Assembly (NCBI GenBank): GCA_021234155.1
Contig: JAJEKV010000100.1
Span: 3,076,116-3,140,115, forward strand
Reading direction: 5' to 3'
Length of the DNA: 64,000 nt
DNA from: Isoetes taiwanensis
Taxonomy: Eukaryota > Streptophyta > Lycopodiopsida > Isoetales > Isoetaceae
In this document: positions 45,710 through 57,352 of the stretch, in pieces
Position numbering within the stretch: position 1 is the first letter of the stretch
Layout of the letters: the number at the start of each line of letters is the position of its first letter
Notes under the pieces: model-generated
What the model saw: the letters and a program-made list of their open reading frames with translations, nothing else
The model's database searches: none
What the model was told of the DNA's origin: nothing
Program-made: the position numbers and the translations under genes

Positions 45710-46078
45710 TTTTAATGCATGCACATACTCACTAGTAGCTTTTCGCTTACTATCAGCCATTTTCACCATTCTTAAGGCTTGTTGGTTAGTATTCAACCCA
45801 AACAACTTGACAAGCCTTGGTGAAATAAAGTTGTGAGTGGCTCCCGTATCAATCAAAATACTAAAAGGAACTTCATTGGTTTTACCTTCAACTTGCACTA
45901 CATGTGCCTGCAGCTGTGCTGTCCCTTGATCAACTGCTACACAAACTTGCATAGCTTCCTCTAAATTTATGAGGGTTGCCTGATGAGCTCTCATTGCCCC
46001 TACATTCTGAGATCCTTGAACCTTGGCATTTGAGTTATTCTTCTTAGGACAAAAACGTGGCCTATACCCCTTTTGCTT
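45626..46078 (-). pseudogene. Ty3/gypsy gag C-terminus and protease N-terminal half
   Basis: On the minus strand the sequence right after the 11.3-kb insertion reads KQKGYRPRFCPKKN, the second half of the gag zinc knuckle (the CCHC His position is altered). Then come a variable linker and FSILIDTGATHNFISPRLVKLFGL, a full protease active site with the DTG triad, and SEYVHALK up to the ORF1-only LINE insertion. This part of the element is well preserved, so the insertions are probably fairly recent relative to the gypsy copy. Confidence 0.9.
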
Positions 46079-46099
46079 GGGTAGAAGCATGAAAGGGTG
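46079..46099 (+). repeat. Left terminal inverted repeat (21 bp)
   Basis: Perfect match to the complement of 57332-57352. Similarity stops abruptly after the 21st base. Confidence 0.95.
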
Positions 46100-46736
46100 A
46101 TTGAATTTTTTTGTGTATTGATGTAAAAATTTGAACTGGGTTAAAGGGTTTGTAATGTACATTTTGAATTTTACATGGAGTTGCCTATCATTAATAAAGG
46201 CGGTTGACGTACAATATTCTCCATAATTATACCAAATCCTCCCGAAATCTTGTACTAGCTTCTCTATCAATAAAATCTAAATATCTTGCCTGCGGAAAAA
46301 AAAAAACTTTGGCGCACATTTTGAACTTTACTCAATCGATCAAACATGGCTCCGGATTCTACCTCAACGAAAACTTGGCCCGAATCGATTATAGCTGCTC
46401 TTAAATCGAATGCATTTCAAGAAACAAATGTATCTTGAACAAATTGAAATCCCTTTCCTTCAAGCGATAATACAAATCCCTTCAAGCGATGAGTACAAAT
46501 CTGGTTAATAATCGATTTCTTGTGCGGGGATGTTGTATCCCCTTTGCTGAGAATGGATCGATGTCTTAAAGCACCGGTTGAAGAAGAAACTATGGAAGAA
46601 GGATTGGACTCTCATGCAAGCACTTGAGGTCGACATCGGGTTCATTTTCAATCCTCCTGTTGATGAAGTTTAGGAAAACTTTTGTTACAAGCGAGCAAAA
46701 GAAAATCGAAGCAGAGAGGGTTTGTAGGGGTGGATC

Positions 46737-49664
46737 GTGACAAAGCCAATTAGAAGAAAGGTGAATGCTTACGTAAATCTCATAATGAATGAGGTATCTA
46801 ATTTGACTCCAAAAGCGACAAAAGTATATTTGCAAGAAGATTATTGCGGGACAAAAAGATTGCAATTCCTATTTGAGCCGAGTCATTGGAAGGCCTCAAG
46901 AGGCTATCGTGAAAGCAGTCTGGTAAAAAAAGAATTTAAAGGATGGCCTCCAAGGCGTCAAAAATGCAAATAGCAATAGCGGACTTGTTGCAAAGCATTT
47001 TGTACTATCTATGGTGGTTGGAGAGGAAGGAGAATTACATAAGACTTTACTAGCGACTAAGTTGCTGAAAATACATCCTAGAAATATGAAACTAGCGGTG
47101 GGAGAGAAGGAAAAGAATGTCACTAGGTGGAACAAATGCATGGGCATTAGCGGTGAAATCAAGAACAAATCGATAGATCGGGCTATGAAGGATATGGTTG
47201 CTTTCGGTTTGGTTAGATAACTCAAAGGTTTCACCAAAAATTAGAGATGTCATGAAGAAGAGAACACAACCAATTCAATATATTGACATTACAGTGCTGT
47301 TGTAATTTATTTAGTATATTGCATCTTGTTTTTGAGAATAAAAATGAATGTAAAGTTTGCAGATTTCTTTACTTTTTGGCGAGAATAAAGATGTCTTTTA
47401 TTTTGTAACTGCTTGATGTAAAGTTTGTAACATTTCTTTACTTTTTGAATGTAATGTAGATGCGATCGCCCTAGTTGTTCTACATGGAAATGTCAAATTA
47501 TTTCATGGCAACGTACATGTATATTTGTTTACATGTATGTTACGGATGTATATTTGTTTACATGTATATTACGGATGTATATTTGTTTACATGTATATTA
47601 CGGATGTATTGTAGATGTAAGCGATAACTAAGAAGAAATTAGTGTGGAGATGTATTAATTGTCAAAAAATTATGTGACTTCATAGTAAATGAAATAAAAT
47701 TCATGTCGAGAATGTACATGTATGTGTGGGAGTTTAGGGTCTTGAATATGTAAAAAAGATTTGTATGTAATGTAATGTAATGAGGGTGACTAATTTTATT
47801 TCCTTTGTAATTTTCTGGGCTGAATTATTCAATTTTGTGGATCGATTATCGGAGGTTCGGATTGGGCTTAGGCAATTTGAATACTTAAAACCTTCTTGCA
47901 TTAGAAAGCTAAAGGAAAAAAACACATGTTGTTCGTGAAACATGAGCAATCAGATCTGTACAAGCGGGCATTTAATTTGATGAGGTCAAGACTCCATGAA
48001 AATTGTTAGTTACAATTGTGGTGTGTCGCATCCCGAAGCTCATCTTTGGAATATGTCAAGCGAAGGACAAGACATTTGATAATGTTAGCACATTTTGGAG
48101 GGCTATGGTATGTGTGGAGCGGCCCAGAACAGCAGTGGCATAAGCTACAATGTATCAAATCAGTTGTGGAAATTGTGGGAAATAATTAATTGAGTTGTGT
48201 CCAAGAGAATACAAGGAGCAGATTGATCAAGCGCTTGATTGGCAAGTCTATGGTTACGTTAATGAGCCCTCGAAGAAAGGAACTTCCACGAAGACTAAAG
48301 CTAATTGACAAGAAAAGCAGCTCGATAATATGTTGGATAACATGTTTGATCATATGTCGAAGTTTGTATATCATAACTTTGTGGCACATTAAGCGAGCAA
48401 ACAATTCAAGGAATCCATGAAGAGTCTTCGTGATGATCTGTTATTATCGGTTGTTGATTTCTCGGAGAATTATACTTTGAAGCCATTCAACGAGATTCAA
48501 GCACAACATTGGTACAATGAACAAATCAACATATTGGTCCACATCCACGATGTTCAAGGTGCAGGGGTAAAATGAGGAAATGTGTGCACTTCTTTATTTC
48601 AGATGACAAAACACATGATACTCACTTTGTACAAAAAGCATTCAAGATGCACCTCAATTGGCTGAAAAGAAAATGGTCTTTGGTCATATGAAATACCACT
48701 TAGTTTGGTCGGCGGGTTGTGCGGCCCAATTCAAGTCGAGAAGAGCTTTCTATCATGTAACTAGGTATCATCAAGAGCATAAGATCGAGAATGCCTTTGG
48801 AATTTCTTTGGCTCGGGACATGGGAAGGGCACACATGATGGAGAAGGAGCCATAGCCAAACTATGGCTCGGGCTAAAAAAGAAAAAAGGATGGGAAAGTG
48901 ATAAAAAATCGAGAAGCGCATGTGAGGTTCTTGAAGAAAATTTCTGATGTGGAAAGGGTATTTTGGAAGGTGTCGACATTGGCCGTTCCCAAAGATTTGA
49001 TGTGCTCCCGATGAAAGGGGTGCAATCTCTTCATTAATTATCATCCATAGATCCAAATGATCCAACAAAGTTAATGTGTAGATCTCTTTCATGTTTTGTA
49101 AAGGCATGCATCAATTTTGAATGGCACTGCTTGTGAGAATCTTTGATCATTGTGGCAAGTGGGAGTTGAGAAAACTAGAGCCTACAAGCGGGGACAATGT
49201 TGAAGAAGATGGAGTGCAGGCGAGGAGGACTTGTGGGCAAATGGCGTGGACAATGTGGATGAGGCGGTCTGGGTTGGAGATTATTTTGCATCATTCACAT
49301 CCCAGGACAATTATGAAAAAGGGTCCCTTATTATCTCATCCGATTACCTGAAGTGAAACATGCCCTCGAAGACACCAAGGATGACTATGGAAATGAATTT
49401 TATTGTGGTAATGAAGTTATAGCTGGTAACTACTTTGAATTGATTCACGGTTGCCATCAAAAATGCGAGGCTTATTCAAGGAAAGAAAGTTCTTGTCCAT
49501 CCCAAGTCGATGGTGGGGTGAGATTTCCATTAGACAAGTCAAACATAAGATTAAAGGTACATCTTATGCATATGAGCCCGACTAACTATTGGCATGAAAT
49601 GTTCTTTGGGAAATTTGCGGAGATTGTAGAATCTACATGTCGATTAACTTTGTTGTTGAAGTAA
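46737..49664 (+). pseudogene. Transposase-like protein of the 11.3-kb element (DDE-type, broken)
   Basis: Pieces in order: a basic N-terminal part (46737-47219) with no clear domain; about 48150-48560 CGNCGK..IELCPREYKEQID...YGYVNEPSKKG, an alpha-helical segment, then VVDFSENYTLKPFNEIQAQHW and QINILVHI; about 48590-48700 FISDDKTHDTHFVQKAF; 48658-48855 VWSAGCAAQFKSRRAFYHVTRYHQ with a GRAHMMEKEP end; a Cys-containing C-terminal part to 49664. The series DFxENY...EIQxxHW...ISDDxTHD...SDGCAAQxKS...HGKGxxDG is a pattern I know from unnamed transposon-encoded proteins of plants and animals, and the Asp residues look like a DDE-type core. Here SDG is SAG and HGKG is decayed. Stops and frame slips prevent expression. 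Confidence 0.6.
47515..47613 (+). repeat. 31-bp tandem repeat x3
   Basis: Three units of ATATTTGTTTACATGTATRT followed by TACGGATGT. Confidence 0.9.
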
Positions 49665-49799
49665 CTTTTCTATGCACTAAGGCATGGACTTGCAAACCGA
49701 ATGTAATCGAGAATGTGAACCCAGTTAAAACACAAACATTAATATAATGTTTATATACTTCAAAGGCTGTTATACTTAGTGTAAGTTCAATTGGTTTCC

Positions 49800-50150
49800 A
49801 CTGTTAGGCATTGATCTCCTCAAGAATCGGGTGCACCGGGTGAGTTTGCATTTGAATTGGGGATATGGATTGTGATCTAGTCGTTCGATCTCCTCCATAT
49901 CGGAATCAACCCGGTCACCCACGGGTAAAAAGGAATTTTTATCCTGTCTATTCCCTTCTCCCCATTTTACGATATGGCTCATTACCATGCCAATGATTTG
50001 TTCCTTAACCAATGATTTGTGCCAATGATTTGTTCAACATCCTTTTCTCAAAAATCTATCCCCTTTGTCCTCTATTTACGACCCAATTGGCCAATGGTTG
50101 ATCTTTGGCATATATCCCACAAGCCTAGCTCAAAGGAAAAGGGCTATACT
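49800..50150. other. Spacer inside the transposon
   Basis: No gene. A short duplication of CCAATGATTTGTTC-like sequence is at 49990-50035. Confidence 0.5.
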
Positions 50151-50915
50151 CAATGTGGAATATTCCTTTCAATGTAATAAGGAATATTCTTGATAACTAT
50201 GCACTAAGGAATATTCCTTTCAATGCAAAAGGAATATTCCTTTCAAAAACAAACTAATAGGAATATTCCTTGTAACTATGGGTGCATAAACAAACTAAAA
50301 ATAATGTTCCTTTGAAGGTAATAAGGAATATTCACGATAACTAAGCTAAGGAATATTCCTTTCAATGCAATAAGGAATATTCCTTTCAAGGTAATAAGGA
50401 ATATTCCTTGTTATCTCTATATTGTTGACTCACGCTTTACCAAACACAATATGCATAGGCACACAATATGCCTTAACATAATCCATTCATTTGGCATTTG
50501 TTGATTTGGCAATTTGTTGATTTGGCAATTGTTGAGGAACATTGAATGCATGTGGGATATTTGAGCCAATATTCCTTGTAACTATGGGTGCATTAAACAA
50601 ACTAAAGAATATTTTTGAAGGTAATAAGGAATATTCACGATAACTAGGATAAGGAATATTCGTTTCAATGCAATAAGGAATATTCCTTTCAAGGTAATAA
50701 GGAATATTCCTTTCAAGGTAATAAGGAATATTCCTTGTTATCTCTATATTGTTGACTCACGCTTTACCAAACACAATATGCATAGGCACACAATATGCCT
50801 TAACATAATCCATTCATTTGGCATTTGTTGATTTGGCAATTTGTTGATTTGGCAATTTGTTGATTTGGCAATTGTTGAGGAACATTGAATGCATGTGGGA
50901 TATTTGAGCCATTAC
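50150..50915 (+). repeat. Palindromic AAGGAATATTCC minisatellite with a ~305-bp higher-order duplication
   Basis: The perfect palindrome GGAATATTCC recurs a dozen or more times, separated by TTTCAATGCAATAA or TTTCAAGGTAATAA spacers. The larger block from TTGTAACTATGGGTGCAT through TTGTTGACTCACGC to GAATGCATGTGGGATATTTG occurs twice (about 50270-50575 and 50576-50915). Confidence 0.9.
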
Positions 50916-51110
50916 TAAAAAAAAGGGTGGACTAGGATTACATCTTGGGCGGTTATGACCATGGCGGGCACATGGCGAAGATTACAAGCCCGGTGAGCCA
51001 TAACTTTTCAACATCTAATCTCTATCCACACTTATCAATGATAATTTATATATGTGCACGTTTTTTGTGATATATGCATGTGGGATATTGCTAACTTTGT
51101 GTTAGGGTTG
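50916..51110 (+). other. Sequence resembling a weak CACTA-like end
   Basis: CATTACTAAAAAAAAGGG followed by GGGCGG, GGCGGGC and ATGGCG motifs. It looks like a decayed CACTA terminus but has a changed third base and no partner. Confidence 0.2.
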
Positions 51111-51119
51111 TGCTAGGGT

Positions 51120-51587
51120 GTGAAATCGTATGCATGGATACATCCCTTTCCTCTTCTGCCTAATTCCCAAAACAAAATCGTATGCATGCAAACATCCCTT
51201 TTATTCCCAAAATTCTGCCATGTAGCTTCATTCCGTCCCCATCGTCTATTCCGCCATCTCCTTCACTCTTTCCCCATTCCGTCCATCTCCTTCACTTCCG
51301 CCATGGCCAAGTTCAAGACCACACTCCACAGGAACACTATCCCGGCCATTGTGCCTGCTCCTCCCCCGCCAGCACGGTCCTCCTCTTCCTCCGGAGAATC
51401 CGTGTCTTCCTCCGGAGGCCACCCGGTTACAGTCAGGGCGAAGTTCACTCCACCAGAGGTGGAGAAGCTCATCATGGCTCATCAGTTTGTCGCCCGTTGC
51501 GGGGGATCGAGTGGGTGCATGAGGCTTACCTCGGCGAGGCGACTCCTCGAAATGAAGATGTATGCCATGGAGGGCGTCCTTCAATAG
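51120..51587 (+). other. 155-codon open frame, Ser/Pro-rich, unrecognised
   Basis: From the internal ATG at 51303 it reads MAKFKTTLHRNTIPAIVPAP, a Pro/Ser-rich stretch, then FTPPEVEKLIMAHQFVARCG and ends GVLQ. Coding-like composition, but no family recognised. It could be an accessory gene of the transposon or a captured exon. Confidence 0.3.
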
Positions 51588-52197
51588 AGCTGAAGATGGC
51601 ACGAAGATCAAGCCTTGTTTTTGTAATCCACGGTTTCAATTTTTTGGTAATAGTCCTTGTGACTATTCTTTGTAAAAAACTTTTAATTAAATCTGAAGCA
51701 ATAGTCCTTGTGACTCCATTTTTTATAAAGCTTTTCATTAATGTGAACTCCTCTTCTCTCACATTTGTTGTGACTATTTTTTTGCTTTAAGCATTCTCTC
51801 GAGTTTCCCTTTGTTCTTTTAGTTAAGCCCGAACTATTTCTATCCTTTACGTATAGATATAAGAAACATGTTTGGTACTTAGTTTGCAACTCAAGTTTTT
51901 GGTGCAACTCAAGTTAATGGCGATTTTTGTCATTAATTATAAAATGCAAAGTACAATTCTTGAAATAGTATACCAAAACAAACATTAAAGCCAACAAGGA
52001 ATTTCAAGGTGCGAGAATTTATGATCGCACACTAACAAAATATGGTAACCAGCAGCCAATAGGAAAATATGTTCAGAGTATTTTTCTTTAAATGCATCTT
52101 AAAAGCATCTGAAGCATCTGCCAAAAATTTCTGGATGTTGGTCCAGAAACCTCTTGAACAATACCATCTGCATGAAATGAACACTAAACTGTTAGGG

Positions 52198-52806
52198 TGT
52201 GTATACCACACCAAACCATGCACCATACCATGCCCCACACTATCATATTCACCCGAGCAGGCACATCCCACCACACACCACACACCCCACCACACCCACA
52301 CCATTCACCACACACCATACACCATAGACCATACACCAACTATCATATTCACGAGCAGGCACATCCCACCACACACCACCCATTCACCACACACCCCACC
52401 ACACACCCCACCACACACCACCATTCACCACACACCATACACCATAGACCACACCAACTATCATATTCACGGGCAGGCACATCCCACCACACACCACCAT
52501 TCACCACATACCCCACCACACACTCCACCACACACCACACCATTCACCACACACCATACACCATAGACCATACACCAACTATCATATTCACGAGCAGGCA
52601 CATCCCACCACACACCACACCATTCACCACACACCATACACCAAATGGTGGAGTGTGGAAGCGGTGGTGGAGTGTGGTGGTGGGGGGGTGGTGTGGTGTG
52701 TTGTGTGGTGGTGGGGTGTGGTGGTGGGGGTGGTGGTGGTGGTGGTGTAGTGGTGTGTGGTGGTATGATGTGGTGTGGTGGAGTGTGGTGGGGTGTGTGG
52801 TGTGGT
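52198..52806 (+). repeat. CACACC minisatellite (~110-bp units x4) meeting its own complement
   Basis: Four units, each containing TATCATATTCACGAGCAGGC followed by CACACCACACC-type sequence and CACCATAGACCATACACCAA, span 52198-52645. At about 52650 the strand bias flips and 52650-52806 is GTGGTGTGG-type, roughly complementary to the units before it. The tract can fold back on itself. Confidence 0.9.
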
Positions 52807-52829
52807 GTTGGCTAATCAAAACAATCAAG

Positions 52830-54140
52830 TATGTTGTAGCGATCGAAACAATCAAATAAGCTGTTTTGATTGACCAAAAAAAGGTACAAGGCTTCTTTAA
52901 ATCGAAATCTTTTTTCTTCAAAAAAAAAAAAACTTACATAGTCATAAAGTATACTATCGATTATTATACTATTCACATAGTGTCATTTACACATTCCTTA
53001 TGATAGGAAATGTGAACACAAATGTGAACAAAAGATATATATAAGCACATTTACATAGTTCATCTTGCAAAATCAGGATACTCGGACTCATGATCAGCTC
53101 GGAAATCGGAGGGGCTGGCTGATCGTTCTTTTCGGATTAGCATCACAATGCATGACCAAAGCATCTATTAGAAATTGTCGTCGTGACGGGCGCATTCATG
53201 AGAGAACCATTTAGATGTAATCTGTGACATCCATAAATAAGGTTAGAAATATTTAAAGGAACATGAGATCACGGTACATACAAGGGAAGGCATACAACTT
53301 ACTTCCATATCTCTACCCGAGACAAGAGCTTTAACATATTTGTGCATAAATCCCATCACATACAACCCACATGATGTTAAATCGGGCTCTTTGTGGCACC
53401 TCTACTTCTTTGAATCCGATTAACATTATTTCTCTTCATGAAATCGGCGCCTCTAGATACTTGACCCGATCGATGTGGTTAACATTTGTGTGTGCAGCCT
53501 ACATATCCGCGAAATTTAGCGGACCCGAATTAGCGAAGAAAAAGCAAAGCAACAACTTAAAGTATTACATACCCTTTGATTGCTTTCTCGTTAAATCGCA
53601 TAACACATAAGAGGATTCAAGGCGTGAATTCACAGTGCGGGTAGGATCTTGAAATCGGATGGTGCGGCGTAAAACAGCCCGGCACAAAATGGTCATTCTC
53701 AAGGATAGGTGCAAGGATATGATGGCATTTAGCTACCACAATCCCCTTCATCCCGATTTCACTATTTCAATGACATTCGGTGATCCTTGGTGATTCACCC
53801 TTTCTTTTTGTTGCTAGTAGCTTCTCTAAACCTTATATAGTTGTAGCGGGGATAAAAAGATTTTGCTCTTCCACTTTCGAAGGCAATGTCTCATACAAGC
53901 ACACGGATTAGATTAAGATTAACATTAGAGACAAGGAATGGCAACAAATACGGCTTCGGTTACAACGGGTTATTACACGCCATAAAGATCCACTAAGCGG
54001 CTACTCATTTTAGAGTTAGTTGCACATAAAATTGCTATGTCGGATGCAACCACTTTCATTTCAGCCGGTGGACCGTTCTTGAATGGCGTGAATGGCGCCA
54101 ATTCCATAAGTTTATCCTTGTCATCATTTTACATTTGTCG
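52830..54140. other. Spacer inside the transposon
   Basis: No gene recognised. Frames are short and change strand. Confidence 0.45.
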
Positions 54141-54147
54141 GATCCAG

Positions 54148-54415
54148 ATGTTAGTGTCATATTAACAATTGATCCATGACAATAAAGCATAAATTGATAC
54201 CTTCAATCTCTGTTTCCGATGGTTTAGACACTGCAAAGCAGTAGAATATAATAAACTCTTGAAGTATAAGTAAGTCAATGTTAGTGTCATATTAACAATT
54301 GATCCATGACAATAAAGCATAAATTGATACCTTCTAATCTCTGTTTCCGATGGTTTAGACCTGCAAAAGCGAGTAAAATATAATAAGATCTTGAAGTATA
54401 AGTAAGTCAATGTAA
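54148..54415 (+). repeat. Tandem duplication, 130-bp unit x2
   Basis: ATGTTAGTGTCATATTAACA at 54148 and again at 54278 start two nearly identical units, each with TTCCGATGGTTTAGAC and TTGAAGTATAAGTAAGTCAA. Confidence 0.93.
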
Positions 54416-56190
54416 GCTAGCAATTACCGTTTTGCGGCGGATGTCCTGCTCGGTTTTGCACTCTCTTTTTCCAATTTGTTTTGGCATCGGCTTTGACCAT
54501 AAATTTAGTCGTTGCCTTGGCTGCAATCTCAAGGCTTCTTCAACATCATCTAGCTCCTTTGAATCATCGCCATAAGTCTCGAAGAGACAAGAAAGTGCTT
54601 CATTCTAATGTTTTGAAAGCAAGACAAAAAAAAAAACACGTGCACGCCAAAGAACAAGCCTTTTCCTCAACTTGAAAAGCAGCAACTTAGGGGATTTGTT
54701 TTCAATGTAAATCACCAACATCTTGATAATTTTATCGTAAACACGTCAGCGTAAGTTTCAAAATACAAAAAAAAAAAAAAAAAATAGAAACCACGAAAGG
54801 AGAAATTACTTTACGGGCTTTGACTAGTTGCTCAATAATAGCGGCTCCGCTTCAGCGGTGGGATCTCTTTTTGGAAAACAACCTCTGCTGCAAAATATTG
54901 AACATTAGTGAACTCTAACTACAACGGATGCAATCTTAATGTAATCGAGAATGTCATCACCCTACCTTCCACATACCCCTCTTGTCTCCAAATCACACCT
55001 TTGATTGCTTATGAGTTGTTGCAATTCTCAAAGGTGATGTAAATGTGGATGGACTTCCAACATCGATAGCGGCGGCATCTTTTGTGCCGGTTCAGCAATT
55101 GGGATGTCGAGAATGGTAAATGCAACCCCATCTCAATAACATTCTTCTTTTCACCTACAACATGAAATTTTGCTATATTGAACTTAAGCATAGTGCACGA
55201 AACATGAATTGTTTAGTTTACTGCGGTTTTACTTCTTCCTTTCTTGATACTACCCATATGCGCATTGACACAATTGGGTGTCAATAAAATGTAAACACTT
55301 GATTCAGAATCAAGGGAAGATGTAGAGTAGATAGAAATAAAATCTGAAGAAAAAACAATCAGATGCAAATCAAAACAGAACAAATGTTAATTACATGCAA
55401 GTAGGTTTTTACTACGGGCAAACTTTCTGGCGATAATGTAGCGACAAAATAGAAGTACATTAGTGTACATAGCTATCACAATGTAAAAAACCAAATAAAT
55501 TCAAATGTATTTGAGAACAAAATATTTTATCAATACACCCTATCAAATACATCATTGACATTGAATGTAAAGGAAAGTCAAATACCAAATTCATATGCAT
55601 TTACGATCACATGTAAATGCAAAGTACATCAATACAATACACCCTATTAATACACCACAGTAAAGGAATTCCAAAAAGCACTTCATGGCACATGTAAATG
55701 TAAAATCTGAGAAGCAAATACATTTCCTCTTTACAGTAAAGACAAAACCACGCCAAATCAAATGTTAATACAATTATGTACATGATGGAAACTAACTACA
55801 TCTAAGTACACTCAAACTAATTATGTAATCAAAATAGAAATAGATGTACCTTTGGAAGGATTCCTAAAAGCGATTAATCATGGGTCCTCGGACCATGAAC
55901 AATCATGTACACATGTATTCGTCGTTGAAACCACGAATATAAGACAAAATAGACAATATGTATGACCACAAAGTGGAGATATTACCATGGTCGAGTCAAG
56001 GCAATCATTGCAGCTGCTGCAAGTATTGCTTATATGTGAGAATGAAGCGCTCCGTCTTGTTGCGAGTATGGGAGCGGGCTGCAGGCCTATCGGGTCTGAT
56101 CTTTCCAAATGTTAGTCATCTCCTTTATTCTATTCTCACGGTTGGAATTAACTTCCAAATCCTTGCTGATTTTTTCAATGGCGACTTCTA
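54416..56190. other. AT-rich sequence with possible decayed minus-strand exons
   Basis: A segment at 55009-55191 (minus) follows a TTTCATGTTGTAG acceptor-like site, but I recognise no domain. Otherwise nothing. Confidence 0.3.
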
Positions 56191-56194
56191 ATTC

Positions 56195-57069
56195 TTACAA
56201 ATCAGCCTTTAAACAATCAATGGGAATCATTAGAGCATCTAAATCAGCAATATAACTTGATTTCTCCTCTTCTAAATGGGATGCCAAAGCCATTTGCACA
56301 TCGATTAGCTTCCGCTTGCTTTTAAACACTGCCATAATCTTTGAGCTGCTCACATATTTTTGCATCTTTACTCTGCACAAGTCTTGTCAAAAGCTCTTAT
56401 CACTCTCATGCTTCAGCAGTTCAATTTCCATTGTTTTCCTTTTCTCTTTTAAAGTCGTATTTCATCAAGCATGGAGGCGAGAATCTAATGCCCTTGTTTC
56501 CCTCCACCTTTTCATCATTTCCAACTGCTGCCCCAATTCTACGGGGCATACATTTAATAGCTTTAACATTGGAAGACTTTCTTTGTAGCTAATTACAATC
56601 GGTCGATTCTTTTTGAGAGCCTTTTGAATGAAGACTTGCACTTGCTTTCACCTCATCCCAATCAATGTGTACTCCTTTGTAATGAAGTGCATATGCTCGG
56701 GCAAAATACAATGGAATGTGATGATTTGCAATGTCCCTCCTACAAAAAACGTGCTCATACCGAGAAAAAAAAATTTGTCATCAACCGGGCTTAATCACAC
56801 TCTTGATAACCCCCCTAATAGCGGGGGCTTGAACCCCAAACATCACACTATTTGCACTAGCCACGGAAACATGCTATCAAAATTGTTGCTCCTAAAATTT
56901 GCTGATGCTTACCTTGTCAAACTTCGGGCGGCAAGACCTCCCGATCTGAAGAAGACCCACTCTTGAGTTTTCGGGCGACAGTTCTAGTGGGAGACCTTGG
57001 CATGGGCTTTACAGGTTTGTTGCGAGGAGATTTCCTTGAAGATGTCTTTGTTCCAAGCTGTTTCATCAT
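56195..57069 (-). pseudogene. Possible second gene of the 11.3-kb transposon, minus strand
   Basis: Near the right end, a minus-strand ATG at 57069 opens a basic, Ser/Arg/Pro-rich stretch (SSRKSPRNKPVKPMPRSPTR) that meets a CAAG/GTAAGC donor at 56913. After an intron-like gap and a TGTAG acceptor near 56740, residues ANHHIPLYFARAYALHYKGV and HIDWDEVKASA follow, and a coiled-coil-like segment lies at 56195-56380. Frames do not connect without slips, and I do not recognise the protein. A convergent accessory gene is common in large DNA transposons, but here it is an inference. Confidence 0.3.
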
Positions 57070-57331
57070 GATCTCTTCCACAGTGCTTCACTCTCTGAAA
57101 ATGCAAGCTTTTGGCTATGGAGGTCTGATCTTGGCTATGGATGGATGTCAAGCTTTTCGGCTATGGAGGTTGAATATGGATGTCAAGGAAGGTTGAGCAG
57201 GTTGAGAGGAGGAGGAGAGTTCAAAATTATTTGCCCTATTAATGATTCATTCCAAGAATAATAATTTCTGGGGGGAGGGATTTCCTTACATTTTGAATTT
57301 GTAAATGTAAAATACGGGCACTTTTTTTGCC

Positions 57332-57352
57332 CACCCTTTCATGCTTCTACCC
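57332..57352 (-). repeat. Right terminal inverted repeat (21 bp)
   Basis: Perfect inverted partner of 46079-46099, followed by the GCTT duplication. Confidence 0.95.

Larger units (their letters stand above)
46079..57352 (+). mobile_element. 11.3-kb DNA transposon with 21-bp perfect TIRs and 4-bp TSD
   Basis: Left end 46079-46099 starts GGGTAGAAGCATGAAAGG, and the right end 57332-57352 is its exact reverse complement over all 21 bases. Both ends are flanked by GCTT (46075-46078 and 57353-57356). The host site, the gag zinc knuckle of a gypsy element, reads through in frame once one GCTT and the insert are removed, so the ends are firmly set. Inside are a plus-strand transposase relic (46737-49664), several families of tandem repeats, and possible minus-strand exons near the right end. 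The class is not settled: 4-bp duplications are known for the Sola superfamily, but I assign it only tentatively. Confidence 0.9.

Noticed and set aside
52069-52921. Frames rich in His, Thr and Pro, or in Trp, Val and Gly
   Set aside because: They are products of the CACACC/GTGTGG minisatellite.
55878-56108. RING-finger-like Cys/His frame on the minus strand
   Set aside because: Cys spacing does not fit a RING, the frame has no conserved neighbours, and it overlaps equally plausible frames on the other strand.
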